Positions 35,778 through 44,454 of a DNA stretch of 64,000 bases are shown one piece after another. The stretch is taken from positions 12,423-76,422 of the forward strand of contig CAKSWS010000004.1 of assembly GCA_934512155.1 (NCBI GenBank). The letters are read 5' to 3'. The position numbers and the translations under genes were made by a program. The notes beneath the pieces were generated by a model. The model ran no database searches, was not told the DNA's origin, and saw only the letters and a program-made list of their open reading frames with translations. Source of the stretch: an uncultured Eubacterium sp. (GTDB lineage Bacteria > Bacillota > Clostridia > Oscillospirales > Acutalibacteraceae). How positions within the stretch are numbered: the stretch's first letter is position 1; every line of letters starts with the position of its first letter.

Positions 35778-36641
35778 ATGTGGATTATGCTTGCATTCGG
35801 CTCGGCGTTTTTCGCAGGCGTAACGTCAATACTTGCAAAATGCGGCATAAAAAAAACAGATTCAAATGTTGCAACGGCAGTAAGAACAATAGTTGTTTTG
35901 GCTTTTTCGTGGCTTATGGTATTTATTGTAGGCTCTCAAAATACAATAAAAGACATAGACGGCAGGGGATGGCTGTTTCTTATTCTTTCAGGCTTGGCAA
36001 CAGGCGCTTCTTGGCTTTGTTATTTTAAAGCTTTGCAAACAGGAGATATTAATAAAGTTGTTCCCATTGATAAATCAAGTACAATTTTAACTGTTTTGCT
36101 TGCGCTTATATTTTTTAACGAATCCGTAACTGTTGTTAAGGCTGTTGCTGTGGTGATCATGGCTGTTGGCACATTTTTAATGATAGAGAAAAAAGATGTT
36201 AAGCAAAATGAAAGCGAATTTAAAAGGTCTTGGCTTATTTTTGCTGTACTTTCCGCTGTTTTCGCTTCATTAAGTTCACTTTTGGCAAAAGCCGGTATGA
36301 ATAATGCGGAGTCTAATTTAGGCACGGCAATAAGAACGGCAGTTGTTCTTGTTATGGCGTGGATGGTTGTTTTTGTAACTAAAAAACAAGGTGAAATAAA
36401 GAAAATCGAAAAAAAAGAGTTGGCATTTATTTTACTTTCCGGTTTGGCAACGGGTGCTTCTTGGCTTTGCTATTTTAAGGCGTTAAAAGACGGTCAGGCA
36501 AGCGTTGTTGTTCCTATTGATAAATTAAGCATACTTGTCAGCATTTTATTTTCTTACATAGTATTTAAAGAAAAGTTAACAAAAAAATCTTTGCTTGGTT
36601 TAATTTTAATAGTTGTCGGCACATTAATGATGATAATTTAA
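35778..36641 (+). CDS. EamA/DMT-family transporter
   Basis: 287 residues, ten membrane helices arranged as two tandem EamA repeats. The stretch SGLATGASWLCYFKAL followed by VVPIDK occurs in both halves (near residues 73 and 218). Such drug/metabolite transporters move amino acids, nucleotides or other small molecules; the substrate is unknown. ATG 35778 is chosen over 35769 because AAGGGG ends only 1 base before the latter. TATAAT at 35749-35754 with TTGATG at 35727 is the probable promoter. Confidence 0.88.
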   Translation: MWIMLAFGSAFFAGVTSILAKCGIKKTDSNVATAVRTIVVLAFSWLMVFIVGSQNTIKDIDGRGWLFLILSGLATGASWLCYFKALQTGDINKVVPIDKSSTILTVLLALIFFNESVTVVKAVAVVIMAVGTFLMIEKKDVKQNESEFKRSWLIFAVLSAVFASLSSLLAKAGMNNAESNLGTAIRTAVVLVMAWMVVFVTKKQGEIKKIEKKELAFILLSGLATGASWLCYFKALKDGQASVVVPIDKLSILVSILFSYIVFKEKLTKKSLLGLILIVVGTLMMII

Positions 36642-36666
36642 AGTTTTTTATATTTAAAGGTAAAAT

Positions 36667-36703
36667 AAAAACCGTCGCTCGTTATTTGAGCGGCGGCTTT
36701 TCT
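36667..36703. terminator. Bidirectional terminator
   Basis: CCGTCGCTC (36672-36680) / GAGCGGCGG (36688-36696), one G-U pair, flanked by AAAA and CTTTT, between convergent genes. Confidence 0.8.
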
Positions 36704-36711
36704 GTTTAAAA

Positions 36712-37263
36712 CTATTCTGTTTCATATTCCGGCATATCAACAATGGTTGGAATATGTTTTACGGCAGGAAGAAATTTTCCCATAATATCTGCCGTTTTAA
36801 TTTTTAGACTGGATGTGCATACACAAGGATGACAGCCAAAATATTCGCTTTCTACAACAGGCTTGTCAATTAAAAGCCGAACTTTATTTTCTTTGTCGTT
36901 CATAAGTCCCATAACAGATACGGCACCGGGTTTTATATTTAAATATTTTTCCATAAATTCGGCGTCGGCAAAGGAAAGGCGTGAACAGCCTATTTGCTTT
37001 GTTATGTCTTTTGTTTTAAACGGTTTGTCGCCGGGCATCATAAGCAAATAAAATTCTGTTTTTTGCCTGTTGCAAAGAAAAAGGTTTTTGCAAATAACAG
37101 TGTTTAAAACACGGTCAATTTCATTGCATTTTTCCATTGTGTTTGCTTCTTCATGGTCTGTTCTTAAATATTCAATACCTAAAGAATCAAGTAAATCATA
37201 AACTTTTATTTCTTTCTCAAGTCTGCCGCTTGTGTTGGCAGGACGCCCTTTTTGTAATTCCAT
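36712..37263 (-). CDS. YbaK/ProXp-type aminoacyl-tRNA deacylase
   Basis: 183 residues. The YbaK/ProRS-associated fold is indicated by LGIEYLRTDHEEANTMEKC, the Lys in VICKNLFL, SFADAEFMEKYLNIKPGAVSVMGL, and GCHPCVCTSSLKI in the position of the family's FHP-N motif. Such proteins hydrolyse mischarged tRNAs (for example Ala- or Cys-tRNA-Pro), and a regulator branch (PrdX) exists too. ATG 37263 is preferred over GTG 37272 because of ribosome-site spacing. It is 28 bases after alr on the same strand, probably co-transcribed. Confidence 0.85.
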   Translation of the reverse strand: MELQKGRPANTSGRLEKEIKVYDLLDSLGIEYLRTDHEEANTMEKCNEIDRVLNTVICKNLFLCNRQKTEFYLLMMPGDKPFKTKDITKQIGCSRLSFADAEFMEKYLNIKPGAVSVMGLMNDKENKVRLLIDKPVVESEYFGCHPCVCTSSLKIKTADIMGKFLPAVKHIPTIVDMPEYETE

Positions 37264-37291
37264 ATTATTCACGGTCTTTCAGTGTTAACGT

Positions 37292-38443
37292 TTAATACAT
37301 ATAGTTTGTATATTCAATCATTTTGCCGTTTTTATAAAAGGTTCTTGGAACTCTTCTTGAAATGCGGCAGGGCAGTTCATAATTAAATGAACCTGCGGCT
37401 TCTGAAACTTCTTCCATTGTAAGCCGGGCATTTCCGTCTTTACCGATAAGAATAACCTTTGTGCCGATTTTTATATCGTCAATGTTTGTAACATCTACCA
37501 TAAACTGGTCCATACACACTCTTCCTAAAATAGGGGCGTATTTTCCATTGATAATAACTTTGCCTATGTTTGAAAGGCTTCTTGGATATCCGTCTGCATA
37601 ACCTACGGGAATTGTGGCAACAACAGTGTTTTTTGTTGTAACATATGTGCCGCCGTAAGAAATTTCTCTGCCTGCCTCCAAAGTTTTTAAGTGGGAAATG
37701 TGTGAAAGCCAGCTCATAACGGGTTTAACGGAAAGCAGGTTTTTATCTATTTCGTGTGATGGGTATAATCCATATAAAATAATGCCCATTCTGCACATAT
37801 CGTAATGTTTTTCAAAATTCATTATGCCTGCCGAATTGTTAAGGTGTTTAATCGGAATTTCAATTCCTCTTTTTTTAAGCATATCAACAAAAAGGTCAAA
37901 TTTATTTTGCTGGGCTATTGATTTATCAAGATTTTCTTCATCTGCCGTTGCAAAGTGGGAAAACAATCCTTCGGCTTCAATGTTTGGAAGCTGTGTAATT
38001 TCTTTACAAATATCGGCACTTTCTTCGTTTACCTGAAAGCCTATGCGGCTCATTCCCGTATCTATACAAAAATGAAAGGGAACCGTTTTATTTTGGCGTA
38101 CTGCTTCATCAGACAGTGCCTTCGCACTTTCGTATGAAAAAACAGGAATTCGTATATCATGTTTAACGGCAATGTTATATGCACCGGTAAATACATACCC
38201 CAAAACAAGCACAGGCTTTTTAATGCCGGCTTTTTTTAATTCAACTGCTTCTTCAATGCATGCAACACCAAAAAAATCCGCTTTGTCATCAAGCATTTTG
38301 CTTATTTCAACAGCACCGTGGCCATATGCGTCTGCTTTAACAACACATAAAATTTTAACGTCTTTCGGTAATTTGTTTCTTGTGTTTATGTAGTTATATT
38401 CAACTGCGTTTAAATCTATTGCAGCTTCTGTTCTAAACATCAT
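37292..38443 (-). CDS. alr: Alanine racemase
   Basis: 383 residues. PLP-binding Lys lies in VVKADAYGHG near residue 34. The second catalytic base Tyr is in ISYGGTYVT near 262, and IPVGYADGYPRSLSN and GRVCMDQFMVD are family signatures. It interconverts L- and D-alanine for cell-wall synthesis. The frame extends to a TTG at 38455; ATG 38443 fits the family better. The only alr in the window. Confidence 0.95.
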   Translation of the reverse strand: MMFRTEAAIDLNAVEYNYINTRNKLPKDVKILCVVKADAYGHGAVEISKMLDDKADFFGVACIEEAVELKKAGIKKPVLVLGYVFTGAYNIAVKHDIRIPVFSYESAKALSDEAVRQNKTVPFHFCIDTGMSRIGFQVNEESADICKEITQLPNIEAEGLFSHFATADEENLDKSIAQQNKFDLFVDMLKKRGIEIPIKHLNNSAGIMNFEKHYDMCRMGIILYGLYPSHEIDKNLLSVKPVMSWLSHISHLKTLEAGREISYGGTYVTTKNTVVATIPVGYADGYPRSLSNIGKVIINGKYAPILGRVCMDQFMVDVTNIDDIKIGTKVILIGKDGNARLTMEEVSEAAGSFNYELPCRISRRVPRTFYKNGKMIEYTNYMY

Positions 38444-38558
38444 TTTATCACTCAATTGTAATTATAATTTTGTTTGGCGCAAAAAGCACCTTTTTATATA
38501 ATACTATTTTGTAAATCTGTTTTCAATAGTATATGCCTTAAAATGTTTAAAAATAAAC

Positions 38559-38586
38559 AGCGCAGTAAGGAAAATACCAAACTGCG
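38559..38586 (-). terminator. Terminator of the TetR gene
   Basis: GCGCAGT (38559-38565) / ACTGCGC (38580-38586); the A-rich left flank gives a U-rich run on the minus strand. Confidence 0.6.
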
Positions 38587-38593
38587 CCGATTG

Positions 38594-39127
38594 TTACTTA
38601 AGAAAATTGTTAAAAACGGTTCTGTTCATTCTTTCAGCATAATCTTCAATATCAATTTCTTTTTTGCTTGTTATTGATGAAACAATAAGCCCTGTTATTG
38701 CGTTAGACATAAATTCAATAATAAATTTAGTGTCTTCTGTTGAATAATGGCTGTTTTTAACAAGCTTTGAATAAAATGCAAAAATGTATTCCGTAGTGCT
38801 GTTTCTTAATAATTTAACAGTGTACGGAAAAAGCGAAGAGTTAAAATACTTGTTAATGAAAAATTTGTTTTCATTAATGTATGTTAAGTAGCAAACAGTA
38901 GCGTCTTTAACGTTGGAAGCACTTTTTGCACTTGCAAGGCATTGGTTTGTTTTTTCCTTAACACTCCAATTAATAAGTGATTCAATATCGGAAAAATGAT
39001 AATAAAATGTTTGCCTGCTTATGTTGCATTTTGAAACAAGCATTGTAACTGTTATTTTATCAAGGTCGTATTCTTCCAATAATTCTGTGAATTTAGAAAG
39101 AATTAAAGCTTTTGTTGATTTAGACAT
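38594..39127 (-). CDS. TetR/AcrR-family regulator
   Basis: 177 residues from ATG 39127 (AGGTGA 6 bases ahead; the open frame to 39175 is not used). The N-terminal helix-turn-helix TVTMLVSKCNISRQTFYYHFSDIESL is typical of TetR proteins. The C-terminal half resembles the DhaS-like branch. A palindrome at 39209-39235, upstream of the gene, is a candidate autoregulatory operator. Targets are not evident; the nearest genes are the hydrogenase (same strand, upstream) and alr. Confidence 0.88.
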   Translation of the reverse strand: MSKSTKALILSKFTELLEEYDLDKITVTMLVSKCNISRQTFYYHFSDIESLINWSVKEKTNQCLASAKSASNVKDATVCYLTYINENKFFINKYFNSSLFPYTVKLLRNSTTEYIFAFYSKLVKNSHYSTEDTKFIIEFMSNAITGLIVSSITSKKEIDIEDYAERMNRTVFNNFLK

Positions 39128-39208
39128 TTTTTCACCTGAAAATGATTTTTTATTTATCGAATTGTATGCTAACACAAATAAGGTTAAAAGGCAATAGTAA
39201 ATTAAAAA

Positions 39209-39235
39209 TTTTACAAATTGTTGATAATTGTAAAA
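39209..39235. promoter_or_regulatory. Candidate TetR operator
   Basis: TTTTACAA (39209-39216) and TTGTAAAA (39228-39235) are exact inverted 8-base arms 11 bases apart, upstream of the TetR gene. Confidence 0.45.
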
Positions 39236-39262
39236 ACTGCCCGAATAAATTCGAACAGTTTT
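39233..39262 (-). terminator. Hairpin after the hydrogenase gene
   Basis: AAAACTG (39233-39239) / CAGTTTT (39256-39262) with an inner CGAAT/ATTCG pairing, 14 bases past the hydrogenase stop. Confidence 0.55.
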
Positions 39263-39276
39263 AGCAAAGTGTAAAA

Positions 39277-40782
39277 TTATTTTTCAATTTCTTCAAGCAT
39301 ATCTTTGTACTTTGTTGCAAGCACACTTTTTTCTTTGCTTGTTTGAACCATTTTGTTAACAGCTGCAGTTGTTTTAATTACCGGTGCAATAGTTCCGGCA
39401 CCTGCCACGCAGCCTCCCGGGCAAGCCATACCTTCAAGAAGGTAGCCGTTGTATTTGCCTGCTTTTGCAAGCTGCAGCATTTTTTTGCAGTCTTGCAATC
39501 CTTCTGCACGCATTGTTAATACTTGGCGTTCCGGGTCAATTACTTTAATTGTGTTTTCAACTGCTTTGGCTACGCCGCCGCTTACTGCAAATCCGTTGCC
39601 GTCGCCGCTTGCTTCGTAGAAAGATTCGTCTTCTTCGCATTTTGAAATATCTATATCTTTTGCTTCAAGAATGGATGCAAATTCTTCAAATGTTAAAACA
39701 AAGTCTACATCACTTCTTATTGTGCGGCGGCTTGCTTCAAGCTTTTTAGCTGCGCACGGACCAACAAAAACAACCTTGCAATCAGGGTGTTGTTTTTTGA
39801 TTAATCTGCCTGTTAACACCATTGGTGTTAATGCCATTGATATATACGGCGCAAAGTCAGGGAAAAGTTTTTTTGCCATAACGGACCAAGCCGGGCAGCA
39901 TGATGTTGCCATAAACGGTTGTTTTGCAGGCACTTCTTCCATAAAGTCTTTAGCTTCCTGTATTGTGCAAAGGTCTGCACCTATTGCAACTTCAACTACA
40001 TCTGTAAAACCTAATTCTTTAAATGCTGTTCTGATTTGACCGGCTGATACATTGCCGAATTGGCCTGCAAATGCCGGCGCTATTGCCGCATAAACAGGTG
40101 TGTCGCTTTTAACAGCTGTAATTGTTTGGAAAATTTGGCTTTTATCAATAATAGCGGAAAATGGGCAGTTAACAAGGCACATGCCGCATGAAACGCACTT
40201 GTCATGGTCAATGGTTGCTCTGCCGTATTCATCTGATGAAATGGCATTCATTCCGCAAACTTTCGCACAAGGGCGCTCTTGTTTAATAATTGCGTTGTAT
40301 GAGCAGGCTTTAATGCACATACCGCACTTAACGCATTTTTCTTCATCAATGTGTGATTTGCCGTTTACTATGGAAACTGCGCCTTTTGGGCAAACTTCAA
40401 CACATGGGTGTTCAAGGCAGTTTTGGCAGCCGTTTGTAACAAAAACTCTGTTTTCAGGGCATTTGTTGCAGGCAAATTTAATAATATCAATAAGCGGTGC
40501 TTCATAGTATTTTTCGTCAATAATACTTTCGTCAATACCATCGCAAATAGAAGAAAAATCGTCAAATTTTCTTAAAGAAAGTCCCATTGTGGCACGTAGT
40601 CTTTCGCCAACAACTGCTCTTTCAATAAAAACGCTTTCTCTGTATTTGGCAATTTCACCGGGAATTATTTTGTATGGAATGTTTTCAAATTTTTTGGGTT
40701 CCCAACCTTCATATGCAAGTTTTGCAACTTCTGTGAAAATTTGTTGTCTGATTCGTGACTTGGATGTTTCTATTCCACGCAT
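39277..40782 (-). CDS. [FeFe]-hydrogenase, monomeric
   Basis: 501 residues from ATG 40782 with AAAGGA ahead. Ferredoxin-like [4Fe-4S] motifs lie near residues 93-195 (CVKCGMCIKAC, CVSCGMCLVNC). The H-cluster domain has motif L1 as TSCCPAW near 294, L2 as GPCAAKKLEA near 342 and L3 as GMACPGGCVAGAGT near 454. It produces or consumes H2 with ferredoxin. L2 and the end of L3 differ from classical CpI-type hydrogenases (MPCxxKxxE, GGGQP), resembling the less-studied group B branch. No maturation genes (hydEFG) are in the window. It is transcribed from a good promoter at 40812-40840. Confidence 0.92.
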   Translation of the reverse strand: MRGIETSKSRIRQQIFTEVAKLAYEGWEPKKFENIPYKIIPGEIAKYRESVFIERAVVGERLRATMGLSLRKFDDFSSICDGIDESIIDEKYYEAPLIDIIKFACNKCPENRVFVTNGCQNCLEHPCVEVCPKGAVSIVNGKSHIDEEKCVKCGMCIKACSYNAIIKQERPCAKVCGMNAISSDEYGRATIDHDKCVSCGMCLVNCPFSAIIDKSQIFQTITAVKSDTPVYAAIAPAFAGQFGNVSAGQIRTAFKELGFTDVVEVAIGADLCTIQEAKDFMEEVPAKQPFMATSCCPAWSVMAKKLFPDFAPYISMALTPMVLTGRLIKKQHPDCKVVFVGPCAAKKLEASRRTIRSDVDFVLTFEEFASILEAKDIDISKCEEDESFYEASGDGNGFAVSGGVAKAVENTIKVIDPERQVLTMRAEGLQDCKKMLQLAKAGKYNGYLLEGMACPGGCVAGAGTIAPVIKTTAAVNKMVQTSKEKSVLATKYKDMLEEIEK

Positions 40783-40811
40783 TTGTGTTGTTCCTTTCAT
40801 ATTTTTTGTAT

Positions 40812-40840
40812 ATAATATCATTTTATATTGCTTAAATCAA
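40812..40840 (-). promoter_or_regulatory. Promoter of the hydrogenase gene
   Basis: -35 TTGATT (40840-40835), 17-base spacer, -10 TATTAT (40817-40812) on the minus strand. Confidence 0.65.
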
Positions 40841-40908
40841 TGAAAAAAAGCAAAATATTGTCTTTTTTTTAACAATCAAATAATGTATAATTGTTGTGAG
40901 GTGAAAAT

Positions 40909-41886
40909 ATGGAACCAAAAATCTCAACTATAGACAGTTTAAGCAAAGCTTTGGAGCATGAACTTGATTTTAATTTCAGTATAAACGAGCAGAAAATAGA
41001 AACGATTAATGACTTTAATAAATATCTTAAAGAACCATTTTATAATCAAAGTAAAAGAACGTTTTACAGGGGTGAAAGAATTAATTCTCCTTTCCGCCGT
41101 TTAATTCCTACAATGTTTCGTGATGAAAAAGAAATTTTCACGGAAAATGAATCGATAGTAAATATTGATTATGATTTTTTGCTTAATTATTATCGTTCAC
41201 AGGGCATTTATTTGGATTTTTACAGATACGTTTTCGGCAAAGCGTCAAAATACAGAATGTTTGAAATATGTTCTTTTTCTCAGCATTATCTTGATAAATC
41301 ACCGTTTATTGATTTTACAAAATCATTGCTTGTTGCAATGTCTTTTGCTTTAAAAGGCAGAAAAACATTTGAAGATGATATTGTTATTTATGCCGTTGAA
41401 ATAGACGATGAGGAAAATTATACAAATGACATTGTAACTGCCGAATGTTGGATGCATGATTATAAAGTTACTGTGTTTAATAAGCCCGATAAAATTATGA
41501 AACAGGCAATAGAGAGCATAAATCCGTTTAAACGCAGTGAATTTATGGATACTGTTGAGGAACGGGCAAAGGGAAGTTCGCCAACAGCTAAGTTTATAGA
41601 TATTCCTACAAATGATTTAATTAAATTTCAGCAGGGAGTGTTTTTGCTTCTTACCGATTACACAATGTTTTATAATTCTTACTTAACAAAAAGCATAAGA
41701 GAAAATTTTCATCTTGTAAAATATGTTATCAGTCGTGATATTTGCCCCAGGCTTTTAAAAATTATTGCCGACGAGGCACCTTGGTACCAGTATGATTGCT
41801 TGCTTGATATAAATAAAGCAATTAAAAAAGTTACCGAAACAGATAATCATTACAGAATCTTAAAAGAAAGATTAAAAAACAAGTAA
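40909..41886 (+). CDS. FRG-domain protein
   Basis: 325 residues. FRG-domain features: FYRGERINSPFRRLIPTMFR near residue 55, then FSQHYLDKSPFIDFTKSLLVAMSFAL near 123 (the Q-H-Y ... D-x-T-x-S-x-x-V-A-x-x-F-A pattern). The rest has no motif I recognise. The FRG domain is of unknown biochemistry and often occurs in accessory or phage-defence-like genes. GAGGTG and TATAAT (40886-40891) precede it. It stands alone between a divergent hydrogenase and convergent nadC. Confidence 0.8.
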   Translation: MEPKISTIDSLSKALEHELDFNFSINEQKIETINDFNKYLKEPFYNQSKRTFYRGERINSPFRRLIPTMFRDEKEIFTENESIVNIDYDFLLNYYRSQGIYLDFYRYVFGKASKYRMFEICSFSQHYLDKSPFIDFTKSLLVAMSFALKGRKTFEDDIVIYAVEIDDEENYTNDIVTAECWMHDYKVTVFNKPDKIMKQAIESINPFKRSEFMDTVEERAKGSSPTAKFIDIPTNDLIKFQQGVFLLLTDYTMFYNSYLTKSIRENFHLVKYVISRDICPRLLKIIADEAPWYQYDCLLDINKAIKKVTETDNHYRILKERLKNK

Positions 41887-41943
41887 AATTTTATTTGCAA
41901 ATCATGTTCGCTAAAATTAAAATTCAATCTTACACATAAAATT

Positions 41944-41983
41944 AAGGCACAGCCTACGGGAATTCCTACGTAAGTTGTGCCTT
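41944..41983. terminator. Bidirectional terminator between FRG gene and nadC
   Basis: AAGGCACA (41944-41951) / TGTGCCTT (41976-41983) with imperfect inner pairing (CCTACG/CGTAAG), then a T-run. Confidence 0.75.
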
Positions 41984-41990
41984 TTTCTAT

Positions 41991-42833
41991 TTATAAATCT
42001 AAAGGTGTAAGATTTTTAAGGCTTATATCCATAATCGGTGCAGAATGTGTTAATGCACCGCAGGAAACAAAATCAACGCCTATCTCTGCAATTTCCTTTA
42101 ATCTTTCCTTGGTAACATTGCCGGAACATTCCGTTTCTGCCTTGCCGCTGATTAATTCAACTGCTTTTTTCATGGTTTCATTATCCATATTATCAAGCAT
42201 GATAATATCTGCACCTGCTTCAACGGCTTCTTTAACCTGCTCTAATGTTTCTGTTTCAATTTCAATTTTTCTTACAAACGGGGCATAATCTTTTGCCATT
42301 TTAATTGCTTTGGTAACAGAACCTGCTGCGCCTATGTGATTATCTTTAAGAAGTACACCGTCGGAAAGATTATATCTGTGGTTTTTTCCGCCGCCAACGG
42401 TTACTGCGTATTTTTCAAATGGGCGCATATTAGGAGTGGTTTTTCTTGTGTCAAGCAAAACTGTTTTGTATCCTTTAAGTGCATCTGCATATTCTTTTGT
42501 AATTGTGGCAATGCCGCTCATTCTTTGCAAATAGTTAAGTCCTGTTCTTTCTCCTGAAAGCAAAGCCTTAACATCACCGTAAATAACGCCTATAAGCTGA
42601 CCTTTTTTAACAAAATCGCCATCTTTAATATTTGTTTCAAAGTGAGAATTTTCATCAAGAAGTTTAAATGTTCTTTCAAATATTCCAAGTCCGCAAATAA
42701 TGCCGTCTTGTTTACAAATAAGGTCGGCTTTTCCGTTTTTGTCTTCAGGCATAACGGCATTTGTGGAAACGTCTTCGCTTGTAATATCTTCTTTTAAAGT
42801 GTTGATAATGTATTCATCAACGTTAATTTTCAT
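41991..42833 (-). CDS. nadC: Nicotinate-nucleotide pyrophosphorylase (carboxylating)
   Basis: 280 residues. QAPRTase signatures: LLDTRKTTPNMRPFEKYAV near residue 130, GGGKNHRYNLSDGVLLKDNHI near 153, and IMLDNMDNE near 213. It turns quinolinate and PRPP into nicotinate mononucleotide. ATG 42833 lies inside the nadB end (11-base overlap), a typical coupled start; the earlier in-frame ATG at 42851 lies further inside nadB. Confidence 0.96.
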   Translation of the reverse strand: MKINVDEYIINTLKEDITSEDVSTNAVMPEDKNGKADLICKQDGIICGLGIFERTFKLLDENSHFETNIKDGDFVKKGQLIGVIYGDVKALLSGERTGLNYLQRMSGIATITKEYADALKGYKTVLLDTRKTTPNMRPFEKYAVTVGGGKNHRYNLSDGVLLKDNHIGAAGSVTKAIKMAKDYAPFVRKIEIETETLEQVKEAVEAGADIIMLDNMDNETMKKAVELISGKAETECSGNVTKERLKEIAEIGVDFVSCGALTHSAPIMDISLKNLTPLDL

Positions 42834-44148
42834 TGTTACACCATTTATCATAAAAGGCTTTGTCCTTTCTTTTGATTTCGTTCATAATTAAATTTTTAAA
42901 TTCTTTTTCACGTTGTTTCTTTTCAGGGTAAGCACTTAAATCGGTTTCAGGTGCATGACTTAAATCGTGGGTTGTGTCATTTTTAATTAAATCTGCGGCA
43001 CGCTTTGAAAAAACAAGACTTTCCAAAAGGCTGTTTGAAGCAAGTCTGTTTTTGCCGTGTACACCGTTGCATGCTGTTTCGCCCACTGCATAAAGATGTT
43101 TCATTGATGTTTCGCCGTTTATATTTGTTTTAACGCCGCCCATCATATAGTGCTGACCGGGTGTAACCGGAACCTTATCTTTTGTAATATCATATCCTTC
43201 TTCCATGCAAGCTTCAAAAATGTTCGGAAAACGTCGTTTTGCTTCTTCGCTTGTCATGTTAGGAAGTGTAATGTAAACATGGTCGGTGCCGAATTTTTCC
43301 ATTTCCTCGCAAATTGCTTGTGTAACAACATCTCTTGGCTGTAATTCGTCTGTAAATCTTTCGCCGTTTTCGTTAAGAAGTACCGCACCTTCGCCTCTAA
43401 CGCTTTCGCTTATAAGAAAACGCCTGCCGCTTTTTTTGCTGTAAAGAGTTGTTGGGTGAATTTGAATGTAGTTAATATTTTGAAGTTCAATGCCATGCTT
43501 AAGTGCAAGGGCAAATGCATCTCCCGTAATGTGGGGGAAATTTGTGGAATTGTGAAACAATCCACCGATTCCGCCGGTGGCAAGAATTGTGTTTTCTGCA
43601 ATGATTGTTGATTTAAATCCAAATTCATCTTCGCAAACAATGCCAAAGCAATCATTGTTTTTTTCAACAATGTCAATCATTGTGGTTTTTGTAACAAATG
43701 TTATATTTTCCTTTTCTTTTGCTATTGAAAGTAAAGTGGCTGTAATTTCCTTACCTGTTTCGTCTTTATGGTGCAAAATTCTGTTTCTTCTGTGGGCACC
43801 TTCACGGGTGTAATCAAAATCACCGTCTGTATCCGTGTCAAACTTAACGCCCAAGTCAACAAGTGTTCCTATAACGTCCGGTGATGATTCAATCATAACC
43901 CTAACACTTTCAGGGTTGTTTTCGTAATGGCCTGCTTTCATTGTGTCTTCAAAATAGCAGTCAAAATCATTTATGTCTTTTAAAACACAAACACCGCCTT
44001 GGGCAAGGTAAGAATCACATTCGTCCAGGTCTTCTTTAGTAATAACAAGCACATTTTTTTCTTTTGGCAGGCAAAGTGCGGCAAATACGCCTGCAACACC
44101 GCTGCCTACAATAACAACATCTGTTTTAATATAATTTTTATTTTCCAT
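42823..44148 (-). CDS. nadB: L-aspartate oxidase
   Basis: 441 residues from ATG 44148. FAD-binding VVIVGSGVAGVFAA near residue 11, active-site REGAHRRNRILHHKDETG near 126, and SESVRGEGAVLLNENGERF near 252. It oxidises L-aspartate to iminoaspartate for NAD synthesis. The next gene is nadC, but quinolinate synthase (nadA), usually in the same operon, is absent. It is shorter than E. coli NadB (540), with a reduced C-terminal helical domain. Promoter at 44256-44284. Confidence 0.93.
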   Translation of the reverse strand: MENKNYIKTDVVIVGSGVAGVFAALCLPKEKNVLVITKEDLDECDSYLAQGGVCVLKDINDFDCYFEDTMKAGHYENNPESVRVMIESSPDVIGTLVDLGVKFDTDTDGDFDYTREGAHRRNRILHHKDETGKEITATLLSIAKEKENITFVTKTTMIDIVEKNNDCFGIVCEDEFGFKSTIIAENTILATGGIGGLFHNSTNFPHITGDAFALALKHGIELQNINYIQIHPTTLYSKKSGRRFLISESVRGEGAVLLNENGERFTDELQPRDVVTQAICEEMEKFGTDHVYITLPNMTSEEAKRRFPNIFEACMEEGYDITKDKVPVTPGQHYMMGGVKTNINGETSMKHLYAVGETACNGVHGKNRLASNSLLESLVFSKRAADLIKNDTTHDLSHAPETDLSAYPEKKQREKEFKNLIMNEIKRKDKAFYDKWCNNEN

Positions 44149-44255
44149 AATATTCAGCCGATTTTCATCCTGTATTTTATTTGAAACCGCCTGCTTGCAA
44201 AAAGCTTTATTCGGCATGTTCCATTTTGTTTTTAGTATTTGGATATACTTATTTT

Positions 44256-44284
44256 AATATATAATTATTTTTACTTTCTGTCAA
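44256..44284 (-). promoter_or_regulatory. Promoter of nadBC
   Basis: -35 TTGACA (44284-44279), 17-base spacer, -10 TATATT (44261-44256) on the minus strand. The 305-base gap between nadB and the HAD gene holds this and the next promoter and no other gene. Confidence 0.65.
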
Positions 44285-44332
44285 GGAATTTTAAATTTAT
44301 TATTTGGATATTTGAATAATATTTTATTTTGG

Positions 44333-44361
44333 TTGACTTATTATGTTAACATTGATACTAT
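44333..44361 (+). promoter_or_regulatory. Promoter of the HAD phosphatase-GPH symporter pair
   Basis: -35 TTGACT (44333-44338), 17-base spacer, -10 TACTAT (44356-44361). Confidence 0.5.
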
Positions 44362-44454
44362 AAAATCAGGTTGGATTTTACTATTTTAAGTAATTTTGAC
44401 ATTAAGTTTATATGTTTTTGTTTTTACGGTATTAAAGTTTAACGGGTTTTTGAA

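Noticed and set aside
40100-40507. 135-residue plus-strand frame with many His and Cys
   Set aside because: It is the antisense of the ferredoxin motifs of the hydrogenase; the apparent pattern comes from those codons.
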